Assembly: GCA_017635565.1 (NCBI GenBank)
Contig: JAGBLE010000011.1
Coordinates: forward strand, 1 to 40,102
DNA length: 40,102 bases
Reading direction: 5' to 3'
Origin: Bacilli bacterium
GTDB lineage: Bacteria; Bacillota_I; Bacilli_A; RFN20; CAG-826
The notes beneath the pieces are model-generated. The model saw only the letters and a program-made list of their open reading frames with translations. It ran no database searches and was not told the origin of the DNA. Shown piece by piece: positions 17,447-25,155 of the stretch. How positions within the stretch are numbered: position 1 is the first letter of the stretch; every line of letters begins with the position of its first letter. A program made the translations under genes and the position numbers.

Positions 17447-17998
17447 TTAATTCTTCAACCTCTTGAGAGCGATTCTTAAAATATCTTCATTAGTGGCTTC
17501 TGGTTCGTTGATGGTCGCTAAAACACGATCGATTGCTGCACCTTTGAAACCTAATGTTTTTAAAGCATCATAAACTTCTTCATATTGTTTTGGATTGCCT
17601 TTGCTACCAGTAATTTCTCCTTTTAAGTCGAGAATTATTTGTCCGGCTGCTTTAGCGCCTAATCCTGGTAATTTCTTTAGGAAAGCAACGTTATTACTAG
17701 CGATAGCGTTAATGACTTCTTGAGGAGTGGTCGCACTTAATGCGTTAATCGCGGTTTTTGGGCCGAGTCCTTTAACTTTTATAAGAGACATGAAAACATT
17801 TTTTTCTTCTTGATCTTTAAAACCAATTAAATAATTTTCATCTTCTCTAACGACATTATATGTATACATTAAAACTTCATCACCTAGATGGTATTCATCG
17901 ATATGGCTGACAAGCATTTGATAACCGACATCTCGAACATCAATAACGATACTATCGGATTCAATCATGGCAACTTTTCCTTTGAGGAAATAAATCAT
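17447..17998 (-). CDS. ruvA: Holliday junction binding protein RuvA
   Basis: Tetrameric junction-binding protein that holds the four DNA arms and loads RuvB. Its 183 residues are slightly short for the family (190-205). An N-terminal OB fold (about 1-62) is followed by helix-hairpin-helix motifs ([16 protein letters not shown] and [20 protein letters not shown], about 72-125) and, after an abridged linker, the RuvB-binding domain III ([16 protein letters not shown]). A strong AGGAGG ribosome site lies 8 bases before the ATG and overlaps the stop codon of a small upstream gene, suggesting translational coupling. Cotranscribed with ruvB. Confidence 0.96.
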   Translation of the reverse strand: MIYFLKGKVAMIESDSIVIDVRDVGYQMLVSHIDEYHLGDEVLMYTYNVVREDENYLIGFKDQEEKNVFMSLIKVKGLGPKTAINALSATTPQEVINAIASNNVAFLKKLPGLGAKAAGQIILDLKGEITGSKGNPKQYEEVYDALKTLGFKGAAIDRVLATINEPEATNEDILRIALKRLKN

Positions 17999-18009
17999 TT
18001 TGTTACCTC

Positions 18010-18099
18010 CTAATTTATTAAAATAAATAAGATAAGGATTACCAATCCTAAAAATGATGTGATTAGACCAGAATAAATAACTTTATCTAATTTATTCAT
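18010..18099 (-). CDS. 29-residue single-helix membrane peptide, function unknown
   Basis: The frame from the ATG at 18097-18099 encodes MNKLDKVIYSGLITSFLGLV and nine more residues, ending ILIN. After six polar residues it is one continuous hydrophobic helix (about 7-28), with a positively charged N-terminus. It overlaps the end of nadE by 8 bases, and its TAG stop lies within the AGGAGG ribosome site of ruvA, so it fills the whole nadE-ruvA gap. That fit, the sharp amphipathic-to-hydrophobic boundary and the lack of any other explanation for the gap support a real gene. Only a weak AAGAG ribosome site is seen, but coupling to nadE would suffice. I recognise no family; a chance frame cannot be excluded. 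Confidence 0.55.
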   Translation of the reverse strand: MNKLDKVIYSGLITSFLGLVILILFILIN

Positions 18100-18835
18100 C
18101 GTCTCTTATAAACTCCTTTGGAGTAGGAATTGGAACACGCTTATGTTCACTGATTTTGTGAAGGTGCTCAATTCTTTCTTTGCTTTTTTCATCGATTTCT
18201 TTTCCGAGAAGAAAATCATCTAAAACAGAATATTTAACTCCCATTTCTGTTTCATCAGTCTGCCCTTCAAATAATCCAGCGGTTGGTGTGCGTTCCGCTA
18301 ATTTGTCACTTATTCCATATAATTTACAAGCTTCAACAACTTCCCTTTTTAATAAGTGGACAATTGGTAAGATATCAACTCCACCATCACCATATTTAGT
18401 GAAATATCCAGTGTATCTTTCATCAGCGTTATCAGTTCCAACGACTAATCCACCAACTTTTTGAGCGTAAGCGTATAAGATGCACATTCTAATTCTAACT
18501 TTTAAGTTAGCAAGAGTTGCTGTATCTAAAGAAATACCTAATTTATTAAATTCATCAACCATATGATGATATGGATCGCTTCCATCAATAACTAAGTAAT
18601 TAATATCTAATTGACTTGCTAAATCTTCAGCGTCTTCTAAATCAGCAGGATTTGAATCGATAGGCATGTTGATACAAATTAATTTATCCTTACCAACCGC
18701 GTTTTTACAAATTGCCGCTACTAAAGAAGAATCAACTCCACCAGAAAGACCTAAAACATATTGTTTTTGGTGGCTATTTTCTAAATATTCTTTAACGAAC
18801 TGTTCTATTTCTTTTAAATATTCTTCTAATTTCAT
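18092..18835 (-). CDS. nadE: NAD synthetase, ammonia-dependent
   Basis: Converts nicotinic acid adenine dinucleotide to NAD with ATP and ammonia, the last step of NAD synthesis. The 247 residues are the short form without a glutaminase domain. The ATP-pyrophosphatase P-loop is LGLSGGVDSSLVA (SGGVDSS at 31-37), followed by NLKVRIRMCILYAYAQ, VVGTDNADERYTGYFTKYGDGG and the KREV segment with RTPTAGL. It begins 2 bases after the obgE stop and shares 8 bases with the following small gene, so it belongs to the obgE-ruvAB transcript. This neighbourhood is not the usual place for nadE. Confidence 0.95.
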   Translation of the reverse strand: MKLEEYLKEIEQFVKEYLENSHQKQYVLGLSGGVDSSLVAAICKNAVGKDKLICINMPIDSNPADLEDAEDLASQLDINYLVIDGSDPYHHMVDEFNKLGISLDTATLANLKVRIRMCILYAYAQKVGGLVVGTDNADERYTGYFTKYGDGGVDILPIVHLLKREVVEACKLYGISDKLAERTPTAGLFEGQTDETEMGVKYSVLDDFLLGKEIDEKSKERIEHLHKISEHKRVPIPTPKEFIRDDE

Positions 18836-18837
18836 AA

Positions 18838-20115
18838 TTATCTATAATATTCGAAGGTAAAGTCATCTAAGATGACTAAATCTCCATCTTGAGCTCCTAA
18901 CTCTTCTAATTTATCATCGACTTTTAATTTTCTTAATCTCGTTAAAAGTTTCATCATTCCTTCATCGGTTGAGATATTTGTCATTCGATAAAATTTAATA
19001 ATCTTATCTCCGGTGATAAGCCAAGTATGTAAATTTGGATGTTTAATTTCAAATTCTTTTTCTTCATCAGGTAATGTGTACACTTTTGTTTCAAGAACTT
19101 CTTCTTCGCTATCAAAGAGAGGGAATTGAGGAGTTTTGTCTAACAAATCAGCGCATTTATAAATGAGTTCATCAATTCCTTCTTCGGTTAAAGCAGAAAT
19201 TGGCAAACATTTAATTTTGGCTTTTTTCTCAAACGCTTTTAGTTTTTCGTTTGCTCCTTCTTCATCCATTTTGGAGGCGACATAAATCACTGGTCGCTTA
19301 TCTAAACCAAACCCATATTCTTTCAATTCTTGAGAAATAATTTTGTAATCTTCATATGGATCTCTTCCTGATTCACCCATATCAATGATATGAACGATAA
19401 TGCGACACCTTTCAATATGTCTTAAAAATTGGAGTCCAAGACCTTTTCCGGTGTGGGCTCCTTCAATGATTCCTGGGAGATCTGCCATAACAAAACTTCT
19501 TCCATCTTTAGAAGTAACAACACCTAAATTAGGAACGATTGTTGTGAATGGATAATCAGCGATTTCTGGTCGAGCTGAGCTAACAACTGATAATAATGTT
19601 GATTTGCCAACACTTGGGAAACCAACAAGTCCAACATCAGCGAGTAATTTTAATTCTAAAATTAATCTTTTTTGTTCGCCAGGTTCACCATTTTCTGCAA
19701 TTCGAGGAACGCGATTAGTTGAACTTTTAAAACAAGTATTTCCTCTTCCACCTCTTCCACCCTTTGCCACTCTTAAAGTGAGACCATCTTGAGAAAGATC
19801 CCCTAAGAATTTATGTCCTTCTTCTTCATAAACAACAGTTCCAACAGGAACATCGACATAAACATCTTCGCTATGGCGGCCATATTGATTTTTAATTCCG
19901 CCTTTTTCTCCATCGAGTCCGATGAAACATTTTGAATGTCTGAAATTGAATAATGTATTGATTTTGCTATTCGCTCTTAAAATAACAGAAGCACCACGAC
20001 CTCCGTTTCCTCCAGCTGGTCCACCTTTAGGAACATATTTCTCTCTTCTGAAGGCAATAGCGCCATCTCCGCCTTTACCACTTCTAACTTCAATAATTGC
20101 TCGATCGATAAACAT
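18838..20115 (-). CDS. obgE: GTPase Obg (CgtA), ribosome assembly
   Basis: Essential GTPase that binds the 50S ribosomal subunit and links its assembly to GTP and ppGpp levels. The 425 residues have three domains: the glycine-rich Obg fold (about 1-158; GKGGDGAIAFRREKYVPKGG and KGGRGGRGN), the G domain with GFPSVGKST (165-173), the switch DYPFTTIVPNLG, DLPGIIEGA and the SKMD guanine-specificity motif, and the C-terminal OCT domain (about 350-425). It follows rplU-prp-rpmA, the classic Firmicutes order, but a terminator separates them. There is no Shine-Dalgarno; TAATAT lies 6 bases before the ATG (or TATAAT 8 bases), so the transcript is probably leaderless. Confidence 0.97.
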   Translation of the reverse strand: MFIDRAIIEVRSGKGGDGAIAFRREKYVPKGGPAGGNGGRGASVILRANSKINTLFNFRHSKCFIGLDGEKGGIKNQYGRHSEDVYVDVPVGTVVYEEEGHKFLGDLSQDGLTLRVAKGGRGGRGNTCFKSSTNRVPRIAENGEPGEQKRLILELKLLADVGLVGFPSVGKSTLLSVVSSARPEIADYPFTTIVPNLGVVTSKDGRSFVMADLPGIIEGAHTGKGLGLQFLRHIERCRIIVHIIDMGESGRDPYEDYKIISQELKEYGFGLDKRPVIYVASKMDEEGANEKLKAFEKKAKIKCLPISALTEEGIDELIYKCADLLDKTPQFPLFDSEEEVLETKVYTLPDEEKEFEIKHPNLHTWLITGDKIIKFYRMTNISTDEGMMKLLTRLRKLKVDDKLEELGAQDGDLVILDDFTFEYYR

Positions 20116-20121
20116 ACAAGT

Positions 20122-20129
20122 ATATTATA
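20122..20129 (-). promoter_or_regulatory. -10 region of obgE, leaderless type
   Basis: The minus strand reads TATAATAT here; TAATAT ends 6 bases and TATAAT 8 bases before the obgE ATG. The -35 region is weak (TTGTGG, 19 bases upstream, inside the preceding terminator stem). Confidence 0.4.
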
Positions 20130-20141
20130 TCAAAATATAAT

Positions 20142-20166
20142 AAAAAGACCACAATTAATGTGGTCT
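20142..20166 (-). terminator. Terminator after rpmA
   Basis: AGACCACA and TGTGGTCT form a perfect 8-bp stem around a 5-base loop, followed by TTTTT on the minus strand, 20 bases beyond the rpmA stop. Confidence 0.85.
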
Positions 20167-20186
20167 AATTATCATTATTTCGCTAA

Positions 20187-20471
20187 TTATTTGTCAGCGA
20201 TAACTCTAACTTGCTTGCGATCTTTGCCTAAGCGTTCGTATTTAACGACACCGTTGACTGTGGCGAAGATTGTATCGTCTTTACCTTTTTTGGTATTTTC
20301 ACCTGGATAGATACGAGTTCCTCTTTGTCTATAGATGATGCTACCAGCATGGCACCATTGACCATCTGCAACTTTAGCACCTAACCTACGACCAGCGGAA
20401 TCACGTCCGTTTTTAGTAGAACCGACACCTTTTTTAGAAGCGAGGAGTTGTAAATTAAGTTTAAACATCAT
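20187..20471 (-). CDS. rpmA: 50S ribosomal protein L27, with cleavable N-terminal extension
   Basis: Large-subunit protein whose N-terminus reaches the peptidyl transferase centre. The sequence [20 protein letters not shown] shows the Firmicutes extension: the segment up to LQLLA is removed by Prp, and the mature protein begins [15 protein letters not shown] and [11 protein letters not shown] are the L27 core signatures. I chose the first of two adjacent ATGs (20469-20471) because AAAGGA lies 11 bases upstream; an ATG at 20481-20483 overlaps that ribosome site and is unlikely, while 20466-20468 would give the usual MFKLNLQ start. The cleavage motif has LL where FF is usual. It is the last gene of rplU-prp-rpmA. 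Confidence 0.96.
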   Translation of the reverse strand: MMFKLNLQLLASKKGVGSTKNGRDSAGRRLGAKVADGQWCHAGSIIYRQRGTRIYPGENTKKGKDDTIFATVNGVVKYERLGKDRKQVRVIADK

Positions 20472-20489
20472 AATGTGATTCATCCTTTC

Positions 20490-20798
20490 TTATAGATTTT
20501 CGATTCGGACGTATTGATGATTACTTTCTTCAATTGTGAGTAATTGAGTTTCTATTGTCTTTAAGACAACTGAATCATAATCACTCGGGATATTTTGTGA
20601 GTTAATTAGGATATAGCCTTCTTTTAAAGCAAAGTCATAATTCTTATCTTGTAAAGCGTTCATTCCACCGGTTAATACGGTTGTAACAGCTGCGCAGACA
20701 AGATCTTTACCATAGACATCACTATTGGCGTGACCTTTAACCTCGATTTTTGTAATCTTTTGTGTTTTTACGTCCCTTTTAATAACAATTTTTATCAT
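20490..20798 (-). CDS. prp: Ribosomal-processing cysteine protease Prp
   Basis: Cysteine protease that removes the N-terminal extension of L27, needed for functional ribosomes in Firmicutes. The 102 residues match the family (formerly YsxB). The catalytic pair is visible as KGHANSD (His23) and GKDLVCAAVTTV (Cys35). It lies between rplU and rpmA, 6 bases after the former, and its substrate is the next gene. No own ribosome site is seen, so it is probably coupled to rplU. The active-site residues and the substrate's extension together make the assignment firm. Confidence 0.95.
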   Translation of the reverse strand: MIKIVIKRDVKTQKITKIEVKGHANSDVYGKDLVCAAVTTVLTGGMNALQDKNYDFALKEGYILINSQNIPSDYDSVVLKTIETQLLTIEESNHQYVRIENL

Positions 20799-20804
20799 CG
20801 TTAA

Positions 20805-21113
20805 TTAAGCGTTAATGCTTTCAATTAATAAGCAAGTATATGGTTGACGATGACCTAAAGTGCGTCTTTCGTTAGCCTTGTTCTTATAAGTGAAAACACG
20901 AATCTTTTTGGACTTTCCTTGTTTTTCAACTTTTGCAACAACAGTAGCTCCTTCAACATATGGGGTGACAACTTTTGCTTTCTTATCGCAAACGAGAAGT
21001 ACTTTATCGAGTGTGATGGAATCTCCGACTTTGACATCTAATTTTTCAACGAAAATTTTAGCACCAACTTCGACACGAATTTGTTTTCCACCAGTTTCAA
21101 TGATTGCGTACAT
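20805..21113 (-). CDS. rplU: 50S ribosomal protein L21
   Basis: Large-subunit ribosomal protein that binds 23S rRNA. Its 102 residues match the family: [17 protein letters not shown] at the start, then [13 protein letters not shown], and the C-terminal [20 protein letters not shown] with QPYT. A strong AAAGGAGG ribosome site precedes the ATG. It is the first gene of rplU-prp-rpmA and is preceded by an L21-type structured leader of about 100 bases and a good promoter, so expression is probably adjusted by a ribosomal-protein feedback structure. Confidence 0.97.
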   Translation of the reverse strand: MYAIIETGGKQIRVEVGAKIFVEKLDVKVGDSITLDKVLLVCDKKAKVVTPYVEGATVVAKVEKQGKSKKIRVFTYKNKANERRTLGHRQPYTCLLIESINA

Positions 21114-21124
21114 AATGTCCCTCC

Positions 21125-21219
21125 TTTATTTAAATTTCACTAAGGACTCGCTATGAAGGTAACCATAAGGTTTTTGAATAAACCTTTTCTATGCGGTTGT
21201 AGCTAGTGAGGCGACAACG
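21125..21219 (-). promoter_or_regulatory. L21 leader (structured 5' region of rplU)
   Basis: The leader between the predicted start near 21219 and rplU holds CTCACTAGCTACAACCGC, a hairpin AGGTTT/AAACCT, and GCGAGTCCTTAGTG. CACTA (21204-21208) and TAGTG (21138-21142) can close the structure. Sequence and place fit the known Firmicutes L21 leader family; a covariance search would confirm it. Confidence 0.8.
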
Positions 21220-21225
21220 TTAGTT

Positions 21226-21255
21226 ATATTACCATAACTTATTAAGTTAAGACAA
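21226..21255 (-). promoter_or_regulatory. Promoter of rplU-prp-rpmA
   Basis: TTGTCT (21250-21255) and TAATAT (21226-21231) lie 18 bases apart on the minus strand; the -10 is preceded by TGG, an extended -10 element. Confidence 0.65.
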
Positions 21256-21263
21256 TATTCTTT

Positions 21264-21941
21264 TTACTTTTTTATCGCTTTAAAGGAAAAATATCCATTT
21301 TCTCCGATGATCAAATGATCAATCATTGGAATATTTACCCTTCGACTTTCTAAAAATAATTCGCTTGTAAAAATCTTATCTTCTCTACTTGGTTCACAAC
21401 TTGAATTTGGATGATTATGAATTAAATAGAAATATTGTCCGTGATGATTATATAACTCCCTCCAAATATCTCGATATGAATAACACATATTTTTCTCTGT
21501 TCCGACATATAATGTTTTTTCATGAATTACTTTTCGACTTTGATTGAGAATTATGAGGATTAAATGCTCTTGATGTTTTGATTTTAAAGTGGTCTTATAT
21601 TTATTGTATAAATATTCAGCGTTAACTTCTACGTTTTCAACATTTTCAGTTTCTTTAGTTAATAAGCGCTTATGAAGTTCAAATATTGCACTTAAATTAA
21701 GCGCTTTTGCATCTTTAATCCCCTTTACTTTTTCTAATTCAAATATCTCAGCTTTAGATAAGTTATACAATCCATTAAATTCACTGATTAAATTAGTAGC
21801 GATTTCTAAAGCATTTACTCCTTGATAACCAGAAGATATAAGTAGAGTAAGTAATTCAATATCACTTAATGTATTAACTCCATATCGAAGTGCTTTTTCT
21901 CGTGGGCGATCTAATTTTGGCAATTCTTTTATCTTTCCCAT
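21264..21941 (-). CDS. radC: RadC/YsxA-type JAMM-domain protein
   Basis: Member of the RadC family, which carries a JAB/MPN zinc-metalloprotease fold; the role in DNA repair or DNA metabolism remains uncertain. The N-terminal UPF0758-type region with RPREKALRYGVNTLSDIELL and a helix-hairpin-helix (IFELEKVKGIKDAKAL) is followed by the JAMM motif HNHPNSSCEPSRED (His175, His177, Asp188) and the closing ENGYFSF. All metal ligands are present. I chose the ATG at 21939-21941 (225 residues), which overlaps the TGA of the upstream peptide gene; a TTG three codons earlier is possible. The usual partners in Bacillus (maf, mreBCD) are absent; here its translation is coupled to a bacteriocin-like peptide, which is unusual. 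Confidence 0.92.
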   Translation of the reverse strand: MGKIKELPKLDRPREKALRYGVNTLSDIELLTLLISSGYQGVNALEIATNLISEFNGLYNLSKAEIFELEKVKGIKDAKALNLSAIFELHKRLLTKETENVENVEVNAEYLYNKYKTTLKSKHQEHLILIILNQSRKVIHEKTLYVGTEKNMCYSYRDIWRELYNHHGQYFYLIHNHPNSSCEPSREDKIFTSELFLESRRVNIPMIDHLIIGENGYFSFKAIKK

Positions 21942-22123
21942 CAGTTCCAAGTAAATTTCCAGCCACCAGGAATAGTCGCTGTTCCTTTTTTAGATAAGAA
22001 GAGCTTATAAACAATTACTGCTAATACTGCTGTTGCTAATACCGCCATCACTGCGGTTAAAGTAATTGCTGCTCCACTTTCTTCATTAATCATTTCTTCT
22101 TGAGTCATAAGTTCGTATTTCAT
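21941..22123 (-). CDS. 60-residue leader-type secreted peptide, bacteriocin-like
   Basis: The protein starts MKYELMTQEEMINEESGAA, an acidic Glu-rich leader like the double-glycine leaders of class II bacteriocins, though with SGA or GAA at the possible cleavage site in place of GG. A hydrophobic, Ala/Val-rich helix follows (about 20-43), then SKK and the tail GTATIPGGWKFTWN with two Trp. The start is set by a strong CAGGAGG five bases before the ATG; an upstream in-frame TTG lies inside the hairpin and is not credible. The stop TGA overlaps the radC ATG. No exporter, modification enzyme or immunity gene is seen in the window, so function is inferred from layout only. A small membrane protein is the alternative. 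Confidence 0.7.
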   Translation of the reverse strand: MKYELMTQEEMINEESGAAITLTAVMAVLATAVLAVIVYKLFLSKKGTATIPGGWKFTWN

Positions 22124-22133
22124 ATTTACCTCC

Positions 22134-22198
22134 TGAGGGACCAAACCAGATATGAATGAATAAAGGCCGATTGATTTTTGTGAGAGTTTGGCCCCTCA
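22134..22198 (-). promoter_or_regulatory. Long hairpin in the 5' region of the peptide gene
   Basis: TGAGGGGCCAAAC (22186-22198) pairs over 13 positions, one of them G-U, with GTTTGGTCCCTCA (22134-22146), enclosing 39 bases. The 3' arm ends next to GGAGG of the peptide ribosome site. The arm CCCTC is itself complementary to that site, so opening the stem could block translation. No T-run follows, so it is not a terminator for valS, which has its own. Confidence 0.55.
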
Positions 22199-22250
22199 TT
22201 TAATAAATAGAGGAAGAAAATTTGATTTTTTGAAAAAAATTTTTTTGACG

Positions 22251-22277
22251 AAAAAAAAGACCTAACAAGTTAGGTCT
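22251..22277 (-). terminator. Terminator after valS
   Basis: AGACCTAAC and GTTAGGTCT form a perfect 9-bp stem around two bases, followed by eight T residues on the minus strand, 17 bases beyond the valS stop. Confidence 0.9.
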
Positions 22278-22293
22278 AAAATTTAAAATTTTT

Positions 22294-24891
22294 TTATTGA
22301 AGTTTATTAAGCTTATCGAGAAGGTCTTTTAAATTTGCTTCATGAATTTCTAATTTTGACTTCTCGGTATCAATTTTTTCTTTTGGCGCTTTCGCTAAGA
22401 AATTTGGATTATTGAGCATCTTTTGGCTTCGTTCGATTTCGCTTCTTTCGATTTCAATGTCTTTTTCGAGTTTCTTTTTGATTTCTTCTTTATTAACTCC
22501 ACTTGTGATGATTAGTGAACCGAAATTAAATGAATACATCTCTCCAGTTAATTTAGTGACATCATTAGTTAATTCAACATTTGAGAATGTGAATCTATTC
22601 AAATAGATGAAGAAATCATCACTGACATCAATTTTTAAAGAAACACTGATACCAAGTTTTGCACTTGGAGAAAGTTGATTACTGATTTTATAATTTCTTA
22701 CTTCCTTAATCATTGAGAAGAGGAGATCAATTTCTTCATCAGCGCTTTTATCGAGATATTCTTCTTCAACTTTTGGATAAGTTTCAAGCATGACACTTTC
22801 TAAGTGAGTTGGAAGATTTTGATAAAGTTCTTCAGCGATAAATGGAGTGTAAGGATAGATAAGTAAAATGATGGTTTTTAAAGTTTTAAGCAAAATGGTG
22901 CGAGTGATTTCACTAGCAATTGCGTCTTCACCATTAAGTTTAACCTTACTCATTTCAAGATATTGAGAGCAGAAATCATCATAAACAAAGTTATATAAAT
23001 GATTACTTGCAGCGTTAAAATCATATTTATCCATATTTGTGGTGACATTATTAATGGTAATCATTAAACGATTAAGTAGCCAAATATCAAGTTTTGATAA
23101 TTTAGATTTCTCTAATTTAACTTCTTTAAAGCCTTCAGGAATAACGCTTAAAACATATCGAGCAGAATTCCAGATCTTATTGAGGTAATTTGCACTACTT
23201 TGGACTTTTTCATCACTATATCTCATGTCTTGACCAGGAGTGCTATTGGTTGTTAAGAAATATCTTAAAGCATCAACACCATATTTATCGATAACATCGA
23301 TTGGGTCAACACCATTACCGAGAGATTTTGACATTTTTCTTCCTAATTCATCACGAACTAAACCATGAATAACAACATCGCTAAATGGTTTTTCTTTCGT
23401 GACATTAAGAGATTGGAAAATCATCCTTGATACCCAGAAGAAAATGATGTCATAAGCGGTTACTAAACAAGAGGTTGGAAAATATCTTTTTAAATCTTCA
23501 GTGTCAGTTGGCCACCCTAAAGTTGAAAATGGCCATAACCCACTAGAAAACCATGTATCAAGAACATCAGTGTCTTGTTCATAATTTTCAATATCTTTAG
23601 GAGGATCCATGGAAACAACGACTTCTCCGGTAACTTTATGATAATAAGCAGGAATTCTATGGCCCCACCAGAGTTGTCTTGAAATACACCAATCTTCAAT
23701 ATTATTCATCCACTGTAAGAATGTATTTTCAAATCTTGTAGGAACAAAATTTACTCTTCCTTTACCCTCTTGATTTTTGATTGCCTCTTCAGCAAGAGGT
23801 TTCATTTTCACAAACCACTGCTTAGAAAGCATTGGTTCAACAACACAGTTATTTCTTTGAGAATGACCAACCGCGTGAATGATTTTTTCTTCTTTAATGA
23901 AATCTCCACGAGCTTTAATGTCTTTGATGAGTTCTTCTCGACACACGAAGCGATCTAACCCACAATATTTGCCACATTTCTCATTCATTGTTGCATCTTT
24001 GTTAAAGATGATTGGCATATCAAAACCATACTTCTTACCAATATTAAAATCGTTTGGGTCATGAGCAGGAGTACATTTCATCGCTCCTGTACCAAAACCG
24101 ATTTCAACATATTCATCTTCAATCAATGGAATTTCTTCTCCATTAGCAGGATTAATAACTTTGATATTTTTATGATGATATTTTTCGTATTTTTCATCTT
24201 TTGGGTTAATGACAACACAGACATCTCCAAACATTGTTTCAGGACGAGTAGTTGCAACTTCAAGATAATCATCGCTACCGACGATATGATATTTGAAATA
24301 ATACATATATCCTTCATCATCTTGGTGAATGACTTCAATATTGCTTAAAGCGGTTTGTTGAACTGGGTCCCAGGAGATGATTCTTTCTCCTTGATAAATG
24401 AGACCTTTGTTATATAAATCTACGAATACTTTTCTAACAGCGAGATTAAGTCCTTCATCTAAAGTGAATCTTTCTCTTGAATAATCAAGAGCGAGTCCCA
24501 TTTTTGCCCATTGCTCATGGATGTTATTGGCGTATTCGCTTTTCCATTCCCATGCATATTTAAGGAATTCATCTCTCGTAATTTTAGTGACATCAATTCC
24601 CATTGAAACAAGTTTTTGCATGACTTTTGCTTGAGTTGCAATTCCAGCGTGATCCATTCCAGGAAGCCAAAGAACATCATATCCTTGCATTTTCTTATAT
24701 CTAGCGATGATGTCTTGGATAGTTGTGTTCCAAGCATGTCCTAAATGTAATTTACCAGTGACATTTGGTGGAGGGATTACCATTGAAAATGGAGATTTTG
24801 ATTTATCTCCAGCGGTAAAATATCCTCTGTTTTTCCAAGTTTCGTATTTTCCTTTTTCAACATCGTGTGGGGAATATCTTTTTTCTAACAT
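22294..24891 (-). CDS. valS: Valine--tRNA ligase
   Basis: Class I aminoacyl-tRNA synthetase for valine with an editing domain that removes mischarged threonine. The 865 residues match the Firmicutes type. Seen in order: PPPNVTGKLHLGHAWNT (HIGH motif), GMDHAGIATQ, the editing domain with TTRPETMFGD and GTGAMKCTPAHDPNDF, WCISRQLWWGHRIPAY, DTWFSSGLWPFS, KMSKS motif GRKMSKSLGNG, the helical anticodon domain, and a C-terminal coiled coil (about 800-865) that contacts tRNA. The ATG at 24889-24891 is chosen because GGGAGG lies just upstream; an in-frame TTG overlapping that site is not the start. Single-gene unit controlled by a T-box and ended by a terminator. Confidence 0.97.
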   Translation of the reverse strand: MLEKRYSPHDVEKGKYETWKNRGYFTAGDKSKSPFSMVIPPPNVTGKLHLGHAWNTTIQDIIARYKKMQGYDVLWLPGMDHAGIATQAKVMQKLVSMGIDVTKITRDEFLKYAWEWKSEYANNIHEQWAKMGLALDYSRERFTLDEGLNLAVRKVFVDLYNKGLIYQGERIISWDPVQQTALSNIEVIHQDDEGYMYYFKYHIVGSDDYLEVATTRPETMFGDVCVVINPKDEKYEKYHHKNIKVINPANGEEIPLIEDEYVEIGFGTGAMKCTPAHDPNDFNIGKKYGFDMPIIFNKDATMNEKCGKYCGLDRFVCREELIKDIKARGDFIKEEKIIHAVGHSQRNNCVVEPMLSKQWFVKMKPLAEEAIKNQEGKGRVNFVPTRFENTFLQWMNNIEDWCISRQLWWGHRIPAYYHKVTGEVVVSMDPPKDIENYEQDTDVLDTWFSSGLWPFSTLGWPTDTEDLKRYFPTSCLVTAYDIIFFWVSRMIFQSLNVTKEKPFSDVVIHGLVRDELGRKMSKSLGNGVDPIDVIDKYGVDALRYFLTTNSTPGQDMRYSDEKVQSSANYLNKIWNSARYVLSVIPEGFKEVKLEKSKLSKLDIWLLNRLMITINNVTTNMDKYDFNAASNHLYNFVYDDFCSQYLEMSKVKLNGEDAIASEITRTILLKTLKTIILLIYPYTPFIAEELYQNLPTHLESVMLETYPKVEEEYLDKSADEEIDLLFSMIKEVRNYKISNQLSPSAKLGISVSLKIDVSDDFFIYLNRFTFSNVELTNDVTKLTGEMYSFNFGSLIITSGVNKEEIKKKLEKDIEIERSEIERSQKMLNNPNFLAKAPKEKIDTEKSKLEIHEANLKDLLDKLNKLQ

Positions 24892-24910
24892 TGTTGTTCC
24901 TCCCAAAATA

Positions 24911-25085
24911 AAACGTCCCTATTTCTAAGGACGCGATTAACGTGGTACCACCTTAGTTCCCATAAAATTTCTTTATGAGCACTCTTTTGAGTGTTCTCCT
25001 TAGCGACCTTCGTTAAGACTTGCTATTAGGCTTCCACCATCCCTAATTCTCTATGAGCAGTTTCTTAATTACTCCTCTAATTCAT
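24911..25085 (-). promoter_or_regulatory. T-box riboswitch, valine-specific (GUC)
   Basis: The leader of valS contains the T-box sequence AAGGTGGTACCACG, which pairs with uncharged tRNA, and a terminator stem with CGTCC/GGGACG followed by TTTTATTTT. Stem I shows the AGTA bulge, the distal loop GGTGGAAGCC, and an ATTAAGA/TCTTAA helix placing GTC (25005-25007, in CGAAGGTCGC) in the specifier loop opposite AGTA. GUC is a valine codon, agreeing with the gene. Uncharged tRNA-Val would favour read-through. Confidence 0.93.
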
Positions 25086-25096
25086 TGAACGTAGTA

Positions 25097-25125
25097 ATTA
25101 TATTAAGAATAAATAATTTTGTAAA
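25097..25125 (-). promoter_or_regulatory. Promoter of T-box-valS
   Basis: TTTACA (25120-25125) and TATAAT (25097-25102) are separated by 17 bases on the minus strand, just upstream of T-box stem I. Confidence 0.75.
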
Positions 25126-25131
25126 CTAAAT

Positions 25132-25155
25132 AAAAGGAAGGATTATAACCTTCCT
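25132..25155 (-). terminator. Terminator after the 25154-26041 lipoprotein
   Basis: AGGAAGG and CCTTCCT form a 7-bp stem around a 7-base loop, followed by TTTATTT on the minus strand; the stem begins at the stop codon. Confidence 0.7.

Noticed and set aside
18010-18060. AGGATT/AATCCT hairpin after nadE as terminator
   Set aside because: The stem is 6 bp with no clean T-run, and it lies within the small membrane-peptide frame; the unit continues into ruvAB.
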